Positions 1 to 8,716 of a stretch of DNA of 15,880 nucleotides are shown here, in pieces. The stretch comes from Paenibacillaceae bacterium UBA6304 (GTDB lineage: Bacteria > Bacillota > Bacilli > Paenibacillales > Paenibacillaceae): contig DJTQ01000115.1 of NCBI GenBank assembly GCA_002439285.1, forward strand, positions 1-15,880. The letters run 5' to 3'. The notes under the pieces are model-generated. The model was given only the letters and a program-made list of their open reading frames with translations. It ran no database searches and was not told where the DNA came from. Made by a program: the position numbers and the translations under genes. Positions within the stretch are counted from its first letter, which is position 1. The number at the start of each line of letters is the position of its first letter.

Positions 1-186
1 AAGCACTTTTTTTCCATAAAGCTCAGGAAACCATGATTTCGGAACAGGTTTTTCTGACGTTACCACGATGCTCCAATTGCCGGCTCTTGCCTGTTGAATA
101 ACTTCGCTGGATACAGGAACGGTCCAACGGTTTCGTTGCTTTACGTTCTCTTCCCAGATGTTTTTATTGTGCTCCATACTTTCCAT
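1..186 (-). CDS. Class I SAM-dependent methyltransferase, N-terminal 62 residues (runs off left edge)
   Basis: Reading leftward from an ATG at 186, the frame is open to the window edge (62 codons). The start has a purine-rich Shine-Dalgarno sequence (GGGGAGGG) about 8 nt upstream. The translation contains NIWEENVKQRNRWTVPVSSE, then the segment SWFPELYGKKVL. This is the usual opening of small Bacillota methyltransferases, in which a short helical N-terminus with a WT/SxPVS motif precedes the first Rossmann strand and the glycine-rich SAM loop. The SAM loop itself would lie just beyond the edge, so the fold is inferred from the leader only. The substrate is unknown. An in-frame ATG at codon 4 is an alternative start. 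It lies downstream of the serine hydrolase but is separated from it by a terminator, so it is probably independently transcribed. Confidence 0.72.
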   Translation of the reverse strand, partial: MESMEHNKNIWEENVKQRNRWTVPVSSEVIQQARAGNWSIVVTSEKPVPKSWFPELYGKKVL

Positions 187-252
187 ATGCTTTTGCCCTC
201 CCCTAACTACGATTAAATAGCTTAATCCTAATACTAGCAGCTTGCTGTTGAA

Positions 253-405
253 CTATCGACGTTTCTTCTTGGGCAACTTTGGCCATCGATAGGGGGCAAA
301 GTGTCTGGTCATTGTGAGAAACAATATGCCCCACTGTTGTTCATTTAAGGTACATATGGGTCGATTCCGATCAATTTTCAGCTCCCGTACCAATTTTGTA
401 ATTTG
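253..405 (-). pseudogene. Possible short gene or gene remnant (50 codons)
   Basis: Between the methyltransferase and the hydrolase terminator, an open stretch of 50 codons ends in TAG at 253-255. The translation reads like real protein: it includes LNEQQWGILFLTM and a basic tail WPKLPKKKRR. There is no ATG near the front. A TTG at 391-393 is the first plausible start and has no clear Shine-Dalgarno sequence, and an upstream in-frame TAA lies directly before codon 1. This suggests the 3' end of a decayed gene rather than an intact one. I do not recognise the family. The rest of the 187-447 gap shows nothing I can name. Confidence 0.22.
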
Positions 406-447
406 TTACTCAATCTCTCTATTTTACCGAATTCATTTATAGCCCGC

Positions 448-502
448 AAAAAAACAAGCACACCAGTTAACTTTGAGTAATTCAAAATTAACGGTGTGCT
501 TG
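448..502 (-). terminator. Rho-independent terminator of the serine hydrolase gene
   Basis: A perfect 10-bp inverted repeat (CAAGCACACC at 455-464 with GGTGTGCTTG at 493-502) is extended inward by GTTAA/TTAAC with one bulged base. On the minus strand the stem is followed directly by seven U (448-454). It lies about 50 bp past the hydrolase stop codon. The plus-strand side has no T run, so it acts leftward. Confidence 0.9.
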
Positions 503-548
503 CTAGTTAAAATATCTTTGTAACCATCGAATCAGAGAATTCTATCTA

Positions 549-2618
549 CTATTCCAACGAAATGTTAAAGGATGCTCCGGCGTTGCCGGCAAATACGATC
601 GTTCCGTTCTCAGGGAGAATAACTTCATTACTACCGCTAATTACGGTATAGTTCACACAGGTTCCATTACCGTCATAAACCGCATAGGATCCTTGTTCGG
701 GCAATGATACGATCATTTTCTTACCAGCGATAGCCTTTGGTATGCTATACCATTTGGCGTATCCATCCGGTTGCACAGTAACCTTGGATTGTTTCCCATT
801 ATAAAGAGGCGTTACTTTGTCCTCACTTACATACAAGCTACCAGCCGATTCAAAGTATTCGATCCCTTCTTGGGTATAGAAACGATACTCTGCACTATCC
901 CGGCTTCCCGTGCCTGGGACTTGATGCTGGCTCACGGCAGTATCCGGTCCCGTAATTTTCTTATCCCCTAAATAATCCATCAATTCTTTGTTACGGGAAA
1001 TATTGAGGATTGGATTAATCATGTAAACTAGTGAACTATACTTCTCGTTCAGAACGTAATAGGTCTTGCCTTCTCTCTTTGCCCATATGTCTTCCGTCTC
1101 TTTAGATAGAGCCTGACTTTCCAGCTTCTCGGCTGCATATTGAGAGACTGCCAATTGCCCTAAGCCCGGAACGGATGCGTATTCCCTAAACCATAGGTAC
1201 GTATGTTCATTTTCGTTTACAACATTAACCTTTGAAGTCCCTTCTTGGTTAACAAAGGACCCATCCGAAGTATATACAAATTTCTGCTCTGGATACCCTG
1301 GTATAATCGGCACCGATAAAGTTAGATCTCCATCCTTTATAGCAACTTTAAGTTGTTGGCCGGTTGCACCATAATAACCCGAGTACTTAGTCAGGTCGTC
1401 CGGCATGTCAGCCTTAACAGGTGTGCCGAATGATTTTTCCGGTTTCATGTCTTTGATGGTCCCCTTCTCTTTCAATGCCTGAAGAAGAAGTTCGTGCGCC
1501 AGAAGTTCATTCGTCGAGCTGCTTCCGCCGGATGATAGAACTGCAGCAGCCATATTCTGTTCTGGTAGGACTACAAGAGAAGCATGATATAGAATCGTGT
1601 CTCCGCCCTTGCTGAGCCCCTTTATTTGATAATCGTTGAAAGGAAATACTCTTACACTATCCCAACCCAGCCCGTAATCAATGATATTATCCGCATCTTC
1701 GGGCCAAATTCCCTTGCTGTATTCTTTTTGCTCCATGGCCAATACTGACTTGTCTGAGAGAATGTCTTCTCCCTGTCTCATGAAAATTTGCGCAAATTGT
1801 GCCAGATCCACAGCTGTGGAATAGATTCCACCCGTGCCGATCACGTTAACGGTTTCATTTGGAAGCTGATTTTGAGACGTGGGATAATAAAGACCAGGGA
1901 ATTCACTTGAGTCCAATGGGTCTTGCGATGTCTTCGTATGCTCCAGATCTAACGGTCCGATAATATGTTTATGAAGGAATGCGGTAAATTCCATCCCACT
2001 GACTCTCTCTACAAGAATCTCAGCAAGTGTAAATCCGTCGTTGCAATAGACCGAAAATGCCCCCGGATCCGCTTTCAAAGTCTGTGTAGACAATTGCTCC
2101 AGCAGGTTATCATGCGCATAGGTGTCATTGTCATTGAACAGAAATGCACTTCCCAGGCTTGAACCTTGAAGTCCGGAAGAATGATTCAGCAGCATACGTG
2201 GCGTAATTTGCTTATAACGTTCATCTGCCATTTTGAAATCGGTTAAGTATTCTACTAACGGGGTGTCCAGATTGATTTTGCCCTCATCTACCAATTTCAT
2301 AACTGCAACCGTCGTAAACATTTTACTTGTTGATCCAATCCCATACATCGTTTCCTGGGTCAGAGGGATTTTCCCCTCCGAATCGTTTAATCCCTTCTGG
2401 CCATTCACAATGATCTTGCCGTTGTCGATTAGGGCATACTGTACGCTAGTCGTACCGTACTGTTCGGTCAGCAAAGCCGCTTTCTCAGCGGGGCTTGTCG
2501 CCTGTGCCTGACTTGAACTTGAAGTAGTAACAGTCTCGTTGGATGCCAGTGCCGCTGTCGGGACAATCGGTGTTAGTGCAAGAGCGGCACTCAGAATCCA
2601 GAGCAATCTTTTTTTCAT
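549..2618 (-). CDS. Secreted serine beta-lactamase-family hydrolase (class C / PBP4*-like, S12)
   Basis: A 689-residue exported serine hydrolase. Residues 1-25 form a classical signal peptide: MKKR, then a hydrophobic core, then an AALAS cleavage site. The beta-lactamase/DD-peptidase (PF00144-type) domain covers about 45-385. It has the active-site SxxK tetrad S96-T-S-K99, the second motif Y191-C-N193 (the family norm is YxN, often YSN or YAN), an HSSGL segment at 146-150 and K337-G-G339 as candidate third motif. Residues 390-689 form a beta-rich C-terminal region with no recognised motif, likely for wall association or substrate selection. That makes it much longer than an AmpC-type enzyme (about 380 aa). 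The natural substrate is probably a D-amino-acid peptide or ester, and antibiotic resistance should not be assumed. The start is supported by AAGGGAGG 7-8 nt upstream. It has its own candidate promoter and terminator and looks functionally unrelated to kdp. Confidence 0.9.
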   Translation of the reverse strand: MKKRLLWILSAALALTPIVPTAALASNETVTTSSSSQAQATSPAEKAALLTEQYGTTSVQYALIDNGKIIVNGQKGLNDSEGKIPLTQETMYGIGSTSKMFTTVAVMKLVDEGKINLDTPLVEYLTDFKMADERYKQITPRMLLNHSSGLQGSSLGSAFLFNDNDTYAHDNLLEQLSTQTLKADPGAFSVYCNDGFTLAEILVERVSGMEFTAFLHKHIIGPLDLEHTKTSQDPLDSSEFPGLYYPTSQNQLPNETVNVIGTGGIYSTAVDLAQFAQIFMRQGEDILSDKSVLAMEQKEYSKGIWPEDADNIIDYGLGWDSVRVFPFNDYQIKGLSKGGDTILYHASLVVLPEQNMAAAVLSSGGSSSTNELLAHELLLQALKEKGTIKDMKPEKSFGTPVKADMPDDLTKYSGYYGATGQQLKVAIKDGDLTLSVPIIPGYPEQKFVYTSDGSFVNQEGTSKVNVVNENEHTYLWFREYASVPGLGQLAVSQYAAEKLESQALSKETEDIWAKREGKTYYVLNEKYSSLVYMINPILNISRNKELMDYLGDKKITGPDTAVSQHQVPGTGSRDSAEYRFYTQEGIEYFESAGSLYVSEDKVTPLYNGKQSKVTVQPDGYAKWYSIPKAIAGKKMIVSLPEQGSYAVYDGNGTCVNYTVISGSNEVILPENGTIVFAGNAGASFNISLE

Positions 2619-2642
2619 TCAAAAACCTCCCTTATATATGTA

Positions 2643-2672
2643 ACTATAATGTGATACGTTTCATCAGGTTAA
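2643..2672 (-). promoter_or_regulatory. Candidate sigma-A promoter of the serine hydrolase gene
   Basis: On the minus strand, TTAACC (2667-2672; 4 of 6 matches to TTGACA) and TATAGT (2643-2648; 5 of 6 to TATAAT) are separated by 18 nt. Transcription would start near 2636, giving a short leader holding only the Shine-Dalgarno site. No terminator is visible between the preceding gene (ends 2760) and this point, so readthrough from the kdp operon is also possible. Confidence 0.42.
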
Positions 2673-2759
2673 ATGGTTCACATTTCCACAAAAAGACGTC
2701 CTTCGGCTCACATACCAAGATAGGCTAGGCCTTGAGCCTTGCATTTCTCGAGTGGAATT

Positions 2760-5093
2760 TTATCTTGCCGCTCCTGTCACACTCGGATCAAAATCGGCCA
2801 CAATCAGCATATCCATATGACGGGCATTTCGCAGGAGATAATGAACAAAGCTCTCTTTAAACCAGGTTCGCCATAAAGGTTTTCTGGACTGTCCAATGAT
2901 AAGCTGCGTCGTCTGCACGCCGTTCATCCTATCCAGCAGATGCCGGTGAATATTCGCTCGGTTGGCCTCTTCGGCCACTTCCATTTTGCCGCCGAGTCTT
3001 TCGGTTAATTGACGCAGCGCCTCCAGCCGTTTCTGCTCTTCAGGTGTAAGCGCCGCGCCGCAATGTACATAATGCACGAACCATTCCGCCTTTAGACGAT
3101 GAGCGATCCGGAAGCCGCGGCGAATTAACCGTTCCGCTCTCGGATCCATATCAACGCATACGAAAATAACTTCCCGCCGGCTCCAGGGGCCACGTAAGGC
3201 GACATCCCGGTCCCAGGCCTCCAGCCGTTCATCCACATCGTCGGCGATTTCCCGCAGAGCCAGTTCCCGCAGCGCTATCAAATTGCCGATTTTAAAGAAG
3301 GATTCCAGTGCCTGATTAACTTTTTCAACTGCATATATTTTCCCCTCTCGCATCCGTTCCTGGAGCATTTGCGGTGTAACGTCGATAAGCTCTACTTCCT
3401 CCGCCATTTTCAGAATCGCGTCCGGCACCGTCTCCCGAACCCGTACACCGGTTAATTGTGCCACCGCATCATTGAGACTTTCCAGATGCTGTACGTTCAC
3501 GGTTGTAATGACAGAGATACCGTTCTCCAGAAGGCGAATGACATCTTCATATCGTTTACGGGTTTTGCTTCCTGGAACATTGGTATGCGCCAGTTCGTCA
3601 ACCAACACAACCTCCGGATGACGGGCAATAATCGCATCCGTATCCATCTCTTCAAGTGAAGTCGATTGGTACTGTATTTTAGCTCGTGGAATCGTTGATA
3701 ATTGGCCGATTTGTTCTTTGGTTTCCTCCCGCCCGTGCGTTTCCAGGAGACCAATGACGACATCAATCCTTCTGTTCAGCAGCAGATTTCCCTCTTGCAG
3801 CATTTTATAGGTCTTGCCTACACCAGGTGCTGCCCCGATATAGACTTTAAAAGAACCCCGGCGAATGGTTTGGATTTTCTTCTCCATCTCCTTGGTGGTT
3901 AGACGGTGAAAAGGCTCTTTCGTTTCCTTCACATTGGATCGAATCGGCAAAATCCGCTCCCCTTCCTGCTCGGCGCGGTCAGCCATCAGAAAGACATCGA
4001 TGTTCATAGTTTTTCGAAGTACGCGGTTTGCGATAGAACCCTGCCATTTTTCCTGCCAACGGCTCTTCTTAGAGTGACCCATGACAATCCGTGTCACGTT
4101 GTTCTGAATAGCATAATTCACCAGCACGGAAGGAAGCTGACGCAATCGAACCAAATAGAGTTCTTCAAATTTGGCTTCTACCCGCTCAACCAGTTTGATG
4201 ATGGAGCGCTTAAAGGTTAGCTGTTCTTTGGATAGCGATTTCCCGCTCACAACGAAGGTCACCACAATAAGTTCGCCATTCAGCCGCTTGGCGATCTGCT
4301 GCCCTCTCCTCACGTATAGCGATCCATTCCAGTGATATTGGGCGGAGACCAGTATTCGTTCTGTAGCTCCGGATGGACCAATAAGTCCATTTTCTTCCCG
4401 GTGTCTCTCCAAAGAGTCATTAACTCCCTCTGCCACGAGCCGTAAAGACACTTCTCGCAGCACGCCCAGATTACCGCGCCGTGACATCGCCGGATGGGTT
4501 ACATCGCCCAGCACCCCTTCTTCCATTCGTTTTAGAATCGTTTCCGGAGATACATCAATCAGGCGTACTTCATCCGCGAGGTCCAAAGTATTCATAGGGA
4601 CCGTTTCTTCCGCCCGGATCCCCGTCCTCTGATATATCAGCTCGCCGGCCCCGGCTAGTTCATACACATTAATGGTCGTAATCACGCTGATGCCGTGATC
4701 CATTAAATACCGGATGTCTTCCAGTCGTGTTAGAAACCGCGCCCCTTCGCGATTGCGATGGGCAAGTCCATCCACCAGCAGTACCTCGGGATTGCGTTCC
4801 AGCAGAACATCAAGGGGAAGGTCCTTTTGCTCCTTGCCCTCTTTCCACCAATGTAGGCTAGGAATACGCTCCAATTCCTCGAGCTGTTGGACGGTTTCTT
4901 CGCGTTGCATGGTCGATACGGCGCTGCATACCACATCGATGCCTTGCTTTTTAAGAAGCCGGCCCTCTTGCAGCATGTGATAGGTCTTGCCCGACCCGCT
5001 GACAGAGCCGATAATAATCTTCAATCTGCCCTGATGCAACCGGCGTATGGAATCTAAAATTTCATCAGGCGTCTTACGTTTATACGGTGCCAT
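2760..5093 (-). CDS. Tandem-duplicated KdpD N-terminal sensor protein (2 x KdpD P-loop + 2 x USP), no kinase
   Basis: A 777-residue soluble protein built from two copies of the cytosolic N-terminal half of KdpD. Module 1: KdpD P-loop domain (about 23-235) with Walker A G29-SVSGSG-K36-T37, then a USP-like domain (about 245-372). Module 2: P-loop domain (about 413-625) with Walker A G420-AAPGVG-K427-T428, then a second USP domain (about 640-768). Module 2 is canonical (ETHGREET at 451-458, DELAHTN at 499-505, NVQHLESLND at 533-542). Module 1 is eroded at the same places: D108-GLAHRN, with Glu replaced by Gly, and NVYELAGAGE. There are no membrane helices, DHp or ATPase domain, so it cannot be a histidine kinase. 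From memory, some Bacillus and cyanobacterial kdp operons carry single truncated KdpD proteins; a double one is unusual. The ATG at 5093 has AAGGAGG upstream, 9 nt after the hydrolase-like gene, so the two are probably cotranscribed. A role in sensing nucleotide or K+ status for the Kdp pump is inferred. Confidence 0.88.
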   Translation of the reverse strand: MAPYKRKTPDEILDSIRRLHQGRLKIIIGSVSGSGKTYHMLQEGRLLKKQGIDVVCSAVSTMQREETVQQLEELERIPSLHWWKEGKEQKDLPLDVLLERNPEVLLVDGLAHRNREGARFLTRLEDIRYLMDHGISVITTINVYELAGAGELIYQRTGIRAEETVPMNTLDLADEVRLIDVSPETILKRMEEGVLGDVTHPAMSRRGNLGVLREVSLRLVAEGVNDSLERHREENGLIGPSGATERILVSAQYHWNGSLYVRRGQQIAKRLNGELIVVTFVVSGKSLSKEQLTFKRSIIKLVERVEAKFEELYLVRLRQLPSVLVNYAIQNNVTRIVMGHSKKSRWQEKWQGSIANRVLRKTMNIDVFLMADRAEQEGERILPIRSNVKETKEPFHRLTTKEMEKKIQTIRRGSFKVYIGAAPGVGKTYKMLQEGNLLLNRRIDVVIGLLETHGREETKEQIGQLSTIPRAKIQYQSTSLEEMDTDAIIARHPEVVLVDELAHTNVPGSKTRKRYEDVIRLLENGISVITTVNVQHLESLNDAVAQLTGVRVRETVPDAILKMAEEVELIDVTPQMLQERMREGKIYAVEKVNQALESFFKIGNLIALRELALREIADDVDERLEAWDRDVALRGPWSRREVIFVCVDMDPRAERLIRRGFRIAHRLKAEWFVHYVHCGAALTPEEQKRLEALRQLTERLGGKMEVAEEANRANIHRHLLDRMNGVQTTQLIIGQSRKPLWRTWFKESFVHYLLRNARHMDMLIVADFDPSVTGAAR

Positions 5094-5102
5094 TTACTTT
5101 AC

Positions 5103-5915
5103 TTAGCCTCCTTCTACCTTCAATGGATTCAAATGCGCCTCCAGAAACTGCTCCAGGAGCCGATTGAACGTCTCCGGTTGGCATAAATTGCAGGGAGACG
5201 TGGAATCCGGGATAATCGCAAAATAAGCATCCGGCAATTGGGCAGCCATGTCTTTCATTTGCCGAAGGGTATACTCTGCACAATCACCTGCCAGACATAG
5301 GGAGGGAAAAGGCAATCGATACAAATGTTCAGAACTATTCCAACCCGTCATCGCCATTCTCTGCATGTATAACTCTCTTGGTCGTTTCTCCAATAGGCTA
5401 GCCCGGATGATCCGATATGCCGTATTCCATCGCTGATAAGATAAACGGATCGTCGGAAGAACCAATTCTGCCGGAGCGAAATAGGACAACCAACTGCAAT
5501 AAGCAGCCACCGATATCAATGTACGCGTCAAGAAAGAATTCTCTTCATGGCAATAGCTGTCCGCTACCACCATCGCCCTGACCCGTTTCGGGTATTCCAT
5601 GGCAATCTGCTGTACGATCAGCCCCCCATAGGCCAGACCGACAAACACGGCATCCCGTAAATGAAGTTCGTTCAACAGCATAATTAAATCCGTACATTGT
5701 GTCTTAATAATATCGCTTCTAGCTTGCAACAGCTTGCCTGATTTTCCGTTGCCGCGCAAATCACACACAATGACCCGATACTTCTCAGAGAAGTAATCCA
5801 TCTGGGGTTTAAACATCGTATGGGTCAAACCATGCCCATGGACAAATACGATCGGTATTCCCTTTCCCTGCATCTCATAATAAATTGAAGCTCCATTTAG
5901 ACTGGCAACAGGCAT
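5103..5915 (-). CDS. Alpha/beta-hydrolase-fold protein, apparently lacking the catalytic Ser and His
   Basis: A 270-residue alpha/beta-hydrolase-fold protein. The fold is clear from the IVFVHGHG oxyanion strand (22-29, HG at 26-27), VIVCDLRGNGKS (48-59), the elbow region, and a C-terminal cap ending in QPETFNRLLEQFL (246-258). The nucleophile elbow, normally GxSxGG, reads G93-L-A95-Y-G97-G98 (codon GCC for Ala), so the serine is missing. An acid equivalent may be D211 in LAGD. The segment where GH is expected before QP (D237-STSPCNLC-Q246) holds no histidine. This predicts a pseudoenzyme, perhaps a ligand-binding or regulatory partner. I place the start at the ATG at 5915, which has GAGGTGG 6 nt upstream; an upstream in-frame ATG at 5954 has no such site and overlaps the kdpC hairpin flank. 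It sits between kdpC and the double KdpD module, 9 nt from the latter. Confidence 0.85.
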   Translation of the reverse strand: MPVASLNGASIYYEMQGKGIPIVFVHGHGLTHTMFKPQMDYFSEKYRVIVCDLRGNGKSGKLLQARSDIIKTQCTDLIMLLNELHLRDAVFVGLAYGGLIVQQIAMEYPKRVRAMVVADSYCHEENSFLTRTLISVAAYCSWLSYFAPAELVLPTIRLSYQRWNTAYRIIRASLLEKRPRELYMQRMAMTGWNSSEHLYRLPFPSLCLAGDCAEYTLRQMKDMAAQLPDAYFAIIPDSTSPCNLCQPETFNRLLEQFLEAHLNPLKVEGG

Positions 5916-5963
5916 ATTAACCACCTCATGAGTACACAAACAATGTAGGTTCAAACTGTAATA

Positions 5964-5994
5964 ACCCTGCCCGTGTCATTGACACGAACAGGGT
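5964..5994 (-). terminator. Intercistronic hairpin after kdpC (attenuator or weak terminator)
   Basis: ACCCTG (5964-5969) and CGTGTC (5972-5977) pair with GACACG (5981-5986) and CAGGGT (5989-5994) around a 3-nt loop, with a 2-by-2 internal loop. On the minus strand it is followed by TTATTACAGTTT, a poor U-tract. It begins about 10 bp after the kdpC stop codon. It more likely reduces readthrough or protects the kdpFABC message 3' end than stops transcription fully. Confidence 0.55.
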
Positions 5995-6004
5995 GTGGGC
6001 TGAG

Positions 6005-6628
6005 CTATTTCACTGCGGACAGCTCCAATAAAGCCTTATTCAACTTTAAGACATTCACGCGTTTTTCCCCGAACAATCCGAGATCGCGTACTTCCGTGTT
6101 TTCTTTGACAAGTTCTTTCAACTGATCGGTGGATATACCCGTCAAACTGCTGATTCTTGGGATTTGTACGTCAGCCGCTGCCGGCGTGATATGCGGGTCC
6201 AGACCGGATCCCGAGTTAGTAACGAGATCGATGGGCAACTGATTGATAGGCACCTCCGGATTATTCACTTTCCACTGGTTGATAGAGTCGTTTATCCGCT
6301 GGAGCAAGTCAGGGTTCGACGGGCCATAGTTGTTGGATCCGGATGCCTCGGCTTTGTATTCAATGCTAGACACGCGGCCTTGGAATAATGCCGGGTTCGT
6401 AAAATTTTGACCGATCAGTTCAGACCCGATCACTTGCCCTTTACTGTTTTTCAGCAAACTTCCATTCGCCTGAGAGGGCATGAGCACCTGAGCAAGAGCC
6501 GTTGAAGCAAGCGGGTAGACAATACCGCATATTAAGATGAGCACTAGGCTCAGCCTCACCACACTTAAGATGTAAGCCCCTTTGGATACCGGCTTCTGTT
6601 CCGTAAATTCCGTATTTACCTTATTCAA
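6005..6628 (-). CDS. kdpC: K+-transporting ATPase subunit C
   Basis: The 207-residue KdpC subunit of the KdpFABC pump. It has one N-terminal membrane helix (about 19-48) and a periplasm-facing (extracytoplasmic) domain that supports K+ binding and complex assembly. Family signatures visible: GSELIGQNF (68-76), FQGRVS (82-87), ASGSNNYGPSNPDLLQRI (95-112), SGSGLDPHITPAAADVQIPRI (139-159) and GEKRVNVLKLN (187-197). The length is typical of the family (about 190-210). The ATG at 6628 follows kdpB by 37 nt with GAGAGG-type purines upstream, consistent with the kdpF-A-B-C operon order. A hairpin lies just past its stop codon. Confidence 0.97.
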   Translation of the reverse strand: MNKVNTEFTEQKPVSKGAYILSVVRLSLVLILICGIVYPLASTALAQVLMPSQANGSLLKNSKGQVIGSELIGQNFTNPALFQGRVSSIEYKAEASGSNNYGPSNPDLLQRINDSINQWKVNNPEVPINQLPIDLVTNSGSGLDPHITPAAADVQIPRISSLTGISTDQLKELVKENTEVRDLGLFGEKRVNVLKLNKALLELSAVK

Positions 6629-6665
6629 CTTATATCATCCTCTCTAACACCACTGTGTATTTCAT

Positions 6666-8699
6666 TTAAATCCATAGGCTGACAATCAGATCGATCACCT
6701 TAATGCCGAGAAACGGAACCACGATTCCCCCAAGACCATAAACAAATATGTTCCGTCGCAACAGCTTCACCGAACTCATCGGTTTATACGATACGCCTCT
6801 CATCGCCAGCGGAATTAAGAGCGGTATGATAATGGCATTAAAGATCAGCGCCGAGATAATCGCAGAACTTGGCGAGCTCAGCCCCATCACGTTCAGCAAA
6901 TCCATTTCAGGAATAGCCAAGGTAAACATGGCAGGAATAATGGCAAAATACTTAGCAATATCATTGGCGATACTGAAGGTCGTCAGTGCACCGCGCGTCA
7001 TTAACAGCTGCTTGCCGATCGCAACGACTTCAATGATTTTAGACGGATCGGAATCCAGGTCGACCATATTCGCCGCTTCCTTGGCGGCCGAGGTACCGCT
7101 GTTCATGGCAAGACCCACATCGGCCTGTGCCAAGGCCGGGGCATCATTCGTTCCATCTCCTGTCATCGCGACCAGCTTGCCTTCTTTCTGTTCACGGCGA
7201 ATCACTTCGATTTTATTCTCTGGCGTACTTTCGGCAATATAGCTGTCTACACCGGCTTCCGCGGCAATTGTTGCTGCCGTTAGAGGATTATCCCCTGTAC
7301 ACATGATGGTCTTGATACCCATTTTGCGCAATTCATCAAAACGTTCCTTCATCCCCGGCTTAACCGTATCTTTCAGATAGATCAGACCATAAATCTGATG
7401 ATCTACCGCTACCGCAAGAGGAGTTCCGCCTTTACCCGCAATCTCGTTCGAAGCTTTGTCCAGGTTCCCCGGAATTTCTCCCCCTTGTGAAAGCACCCAA
7501 CGTTTAACGGAGTCCACAGCCCCTTTACGAACCTTGCGGCCGTCCTTCAAATCCAATCCGCTCATTCGGGTTTCCGCACGAAATTCGATAAACTCCCCGT
7601 CCGTTTCTAATCCGGAATCATAGCTATATCCCAGCTTCTTAATTAGTTCGATGACGGAACGTCCTTCAGGCGTCTCATCCTTCAATGAACTGATTGCCGC
7701 CCACACAGCCACTTCCTTCTCCGTCCCTTTGCCTACAGGAATAAATTCGCTGGCCATCCGATTCCCGAAGGTGATGGTACCCGTTTTGTCGAGAATCATC
7801 GTATTGATGTCTCCCGCCGCTTCCACCGCTTTACCGGACATCGCCAGAACGTTGAACTGGGTAACCCGGTCCATGCCGGCAATCCCGATCGCGGACAACA
7901 ACCCCCCAATGGTTGTAGGAATGAGACATACCAGCAGTGCAATCAGAACCGGAATATCCAGTTCTACACCAAGGTAAGATGAAATCGGGCGTAGGGTAAC
8001 GACCACAATCAAGAAGATAATCGTTAAGCTAATTAGAAGCGTGTTAAGCGCAATTTCATTCGGAGTCTTCTGCCGTTTGGCTCCTTCGACCAAAGAAATC
8101 ATCCGATCCAGAAAAGATTCCCCGGGATCGCTCGTGATCCGCACTTTAATCTGATCGCTTACCACTCTCGTGCCGCCTGTGACCGAATTGAAGTCACCGC
8201 CTGCCTCTTTAATGACGGGGGCCGATTCCCCAGTAATCGCCGATTCGTCCACGGAAGCCAAACCCTCGATGACTTCTCCGTCCCCGGGAATCAACTCCCC
8301 TTGACTGACAATGACAATATCACCCTTGCGCAGCTCCGAGGAGGCGACCGTCTTCATTCCATCACCTACAAGCTTGTTAGCAGTGATATCCTGTTTCGTT
8401 TTCTTCAGCGTATCTGCCTGGGCTTTACCTCGTCCCTCAGCTAGGGCCTCCGCAAAGTTGGCGAACAATACCGTCACCAGCAGGATAATAAATACCGTGA
8501 TATTGAAGCCTACCGAGTCCTCCGCTCCGAAATAACCAGGAGCGAGTACCATGAGCAGAACCATAATCGTTCCCAGCTCTACCACGAACATGACCGGGTT
8601 CTTGATTAAGGATATCGGGTTTAGTTTAAGAAAACTGTCCTTGATCGCACTGCGTATGATAGGCCCGCTTAACAGCCGCTTTTTTTGTACCGTACTCAT
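6666..8699 (-). CDS. kdpB: K+-transporting P-type ATPase subunit B
   Basis: The 677-residue catalytic subunit, a type IA P-ATPase that hydrolyses ATP to drive K+ import through KdpA. Visible motifs in order: TGES actuator loop (156-159; the serine corresponds to the regulatory phospho-serine described for E. coli KdpB), [15 protein letters not shown] (261-275) in the membrane helix lining the substrate path, phosphorylation motif D304-[12 protein letters not shown] (423-430), TGDNPLTA (468-475) and hinge GDGTNDAPA (514-522). Membrane helices occur at about 35-55, 66-84, 218-236, 248-275 and in the last 100 residues. All catalytic residues appear intact and the length is standard. The ATG at 8699 is 17 nt after the kdpA stop with GGGAGAAAAGAG upstream, so it is tightly coupled to kdpA. 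Confidence 0.98.
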   Translation of the reverse strand: MSTVQKKRLLSGPIIRSAIKDSFLKLNPISLIKNPVMFVVELGTIMVLLMVLAPGYFGAEDSVGFNITVFIILLVTVLFANFAEALAEGRGKAQADTLKKTKQDITANKLVGDGMKTVASSELRKGDIVIVSQGELIPGDGEVIEGLASVDESAITGESAPVIKEAGGDFNSVTGGTRVVSDQIKVRITSDPGESFLDRMISLVEGAKRQKTPNEIALNTLLISLTIIFLIVVVTLRPISSYLGVELDIPVLIALLVCLIPTTIGGLLSAIGIAGMDRVTQFNVLAMSGKAVEAAGDINTMILDKTGTITFGNRMASEFIPVGKGTEKEVAVWAAISSLKDETPEGRSVIELIKKLGYSYDSGLETDGEFIEFRAETRMSGLDLKDGRKVRKGAVDSVKRWVLSQGGEIPGNLDKASNEIAGKGGTPLAVAVDHQIYGLIYLKDTVKPGMKERFDELRKMGIKTIMCTGDNPLTAATIAAEAGVDSYIAESTPENKIEVIRREQKEGKLVAMTGDGTNDAPALAQADVGLAMNSGTSAAKEAANMVDLDSDPSKIIEVVAIGKQLLMTRGALTTFSIANDIAKYFAIIPAMFTLAIPEMDLLNVMGLSSPSSAIISALIFNAIIIPLLIPLAMRGVSYKPMSSVKLLRRNIFVYGLGGIVVPFLGIKVIDLIVSLWI

Positions 8700-8716
8700 C
8701 TCTTTTCTCCCTCTCT

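Noticed and set aside
2673..2759. Terminator for the 777-aa gene
   Set aside because: Only a short GGCT/AGCC stem without a U-tract is present; not enough to call termination.
5916..5954. Upstream ATG (5954) as start of the hydrolase-like gene
   Set aside because: No Shine-Dalgarno site, and the 13 added residues are not part of the fold; the ATG at 5915 has GAGGTGG at good spacing and starts directly at the first strand.
6748..7242. 164-codon plus-strand open frame
   Set aside because: Lies fully antisense to kdpB, whose translation carries all P-type ATPase motifs; a shadow frame.
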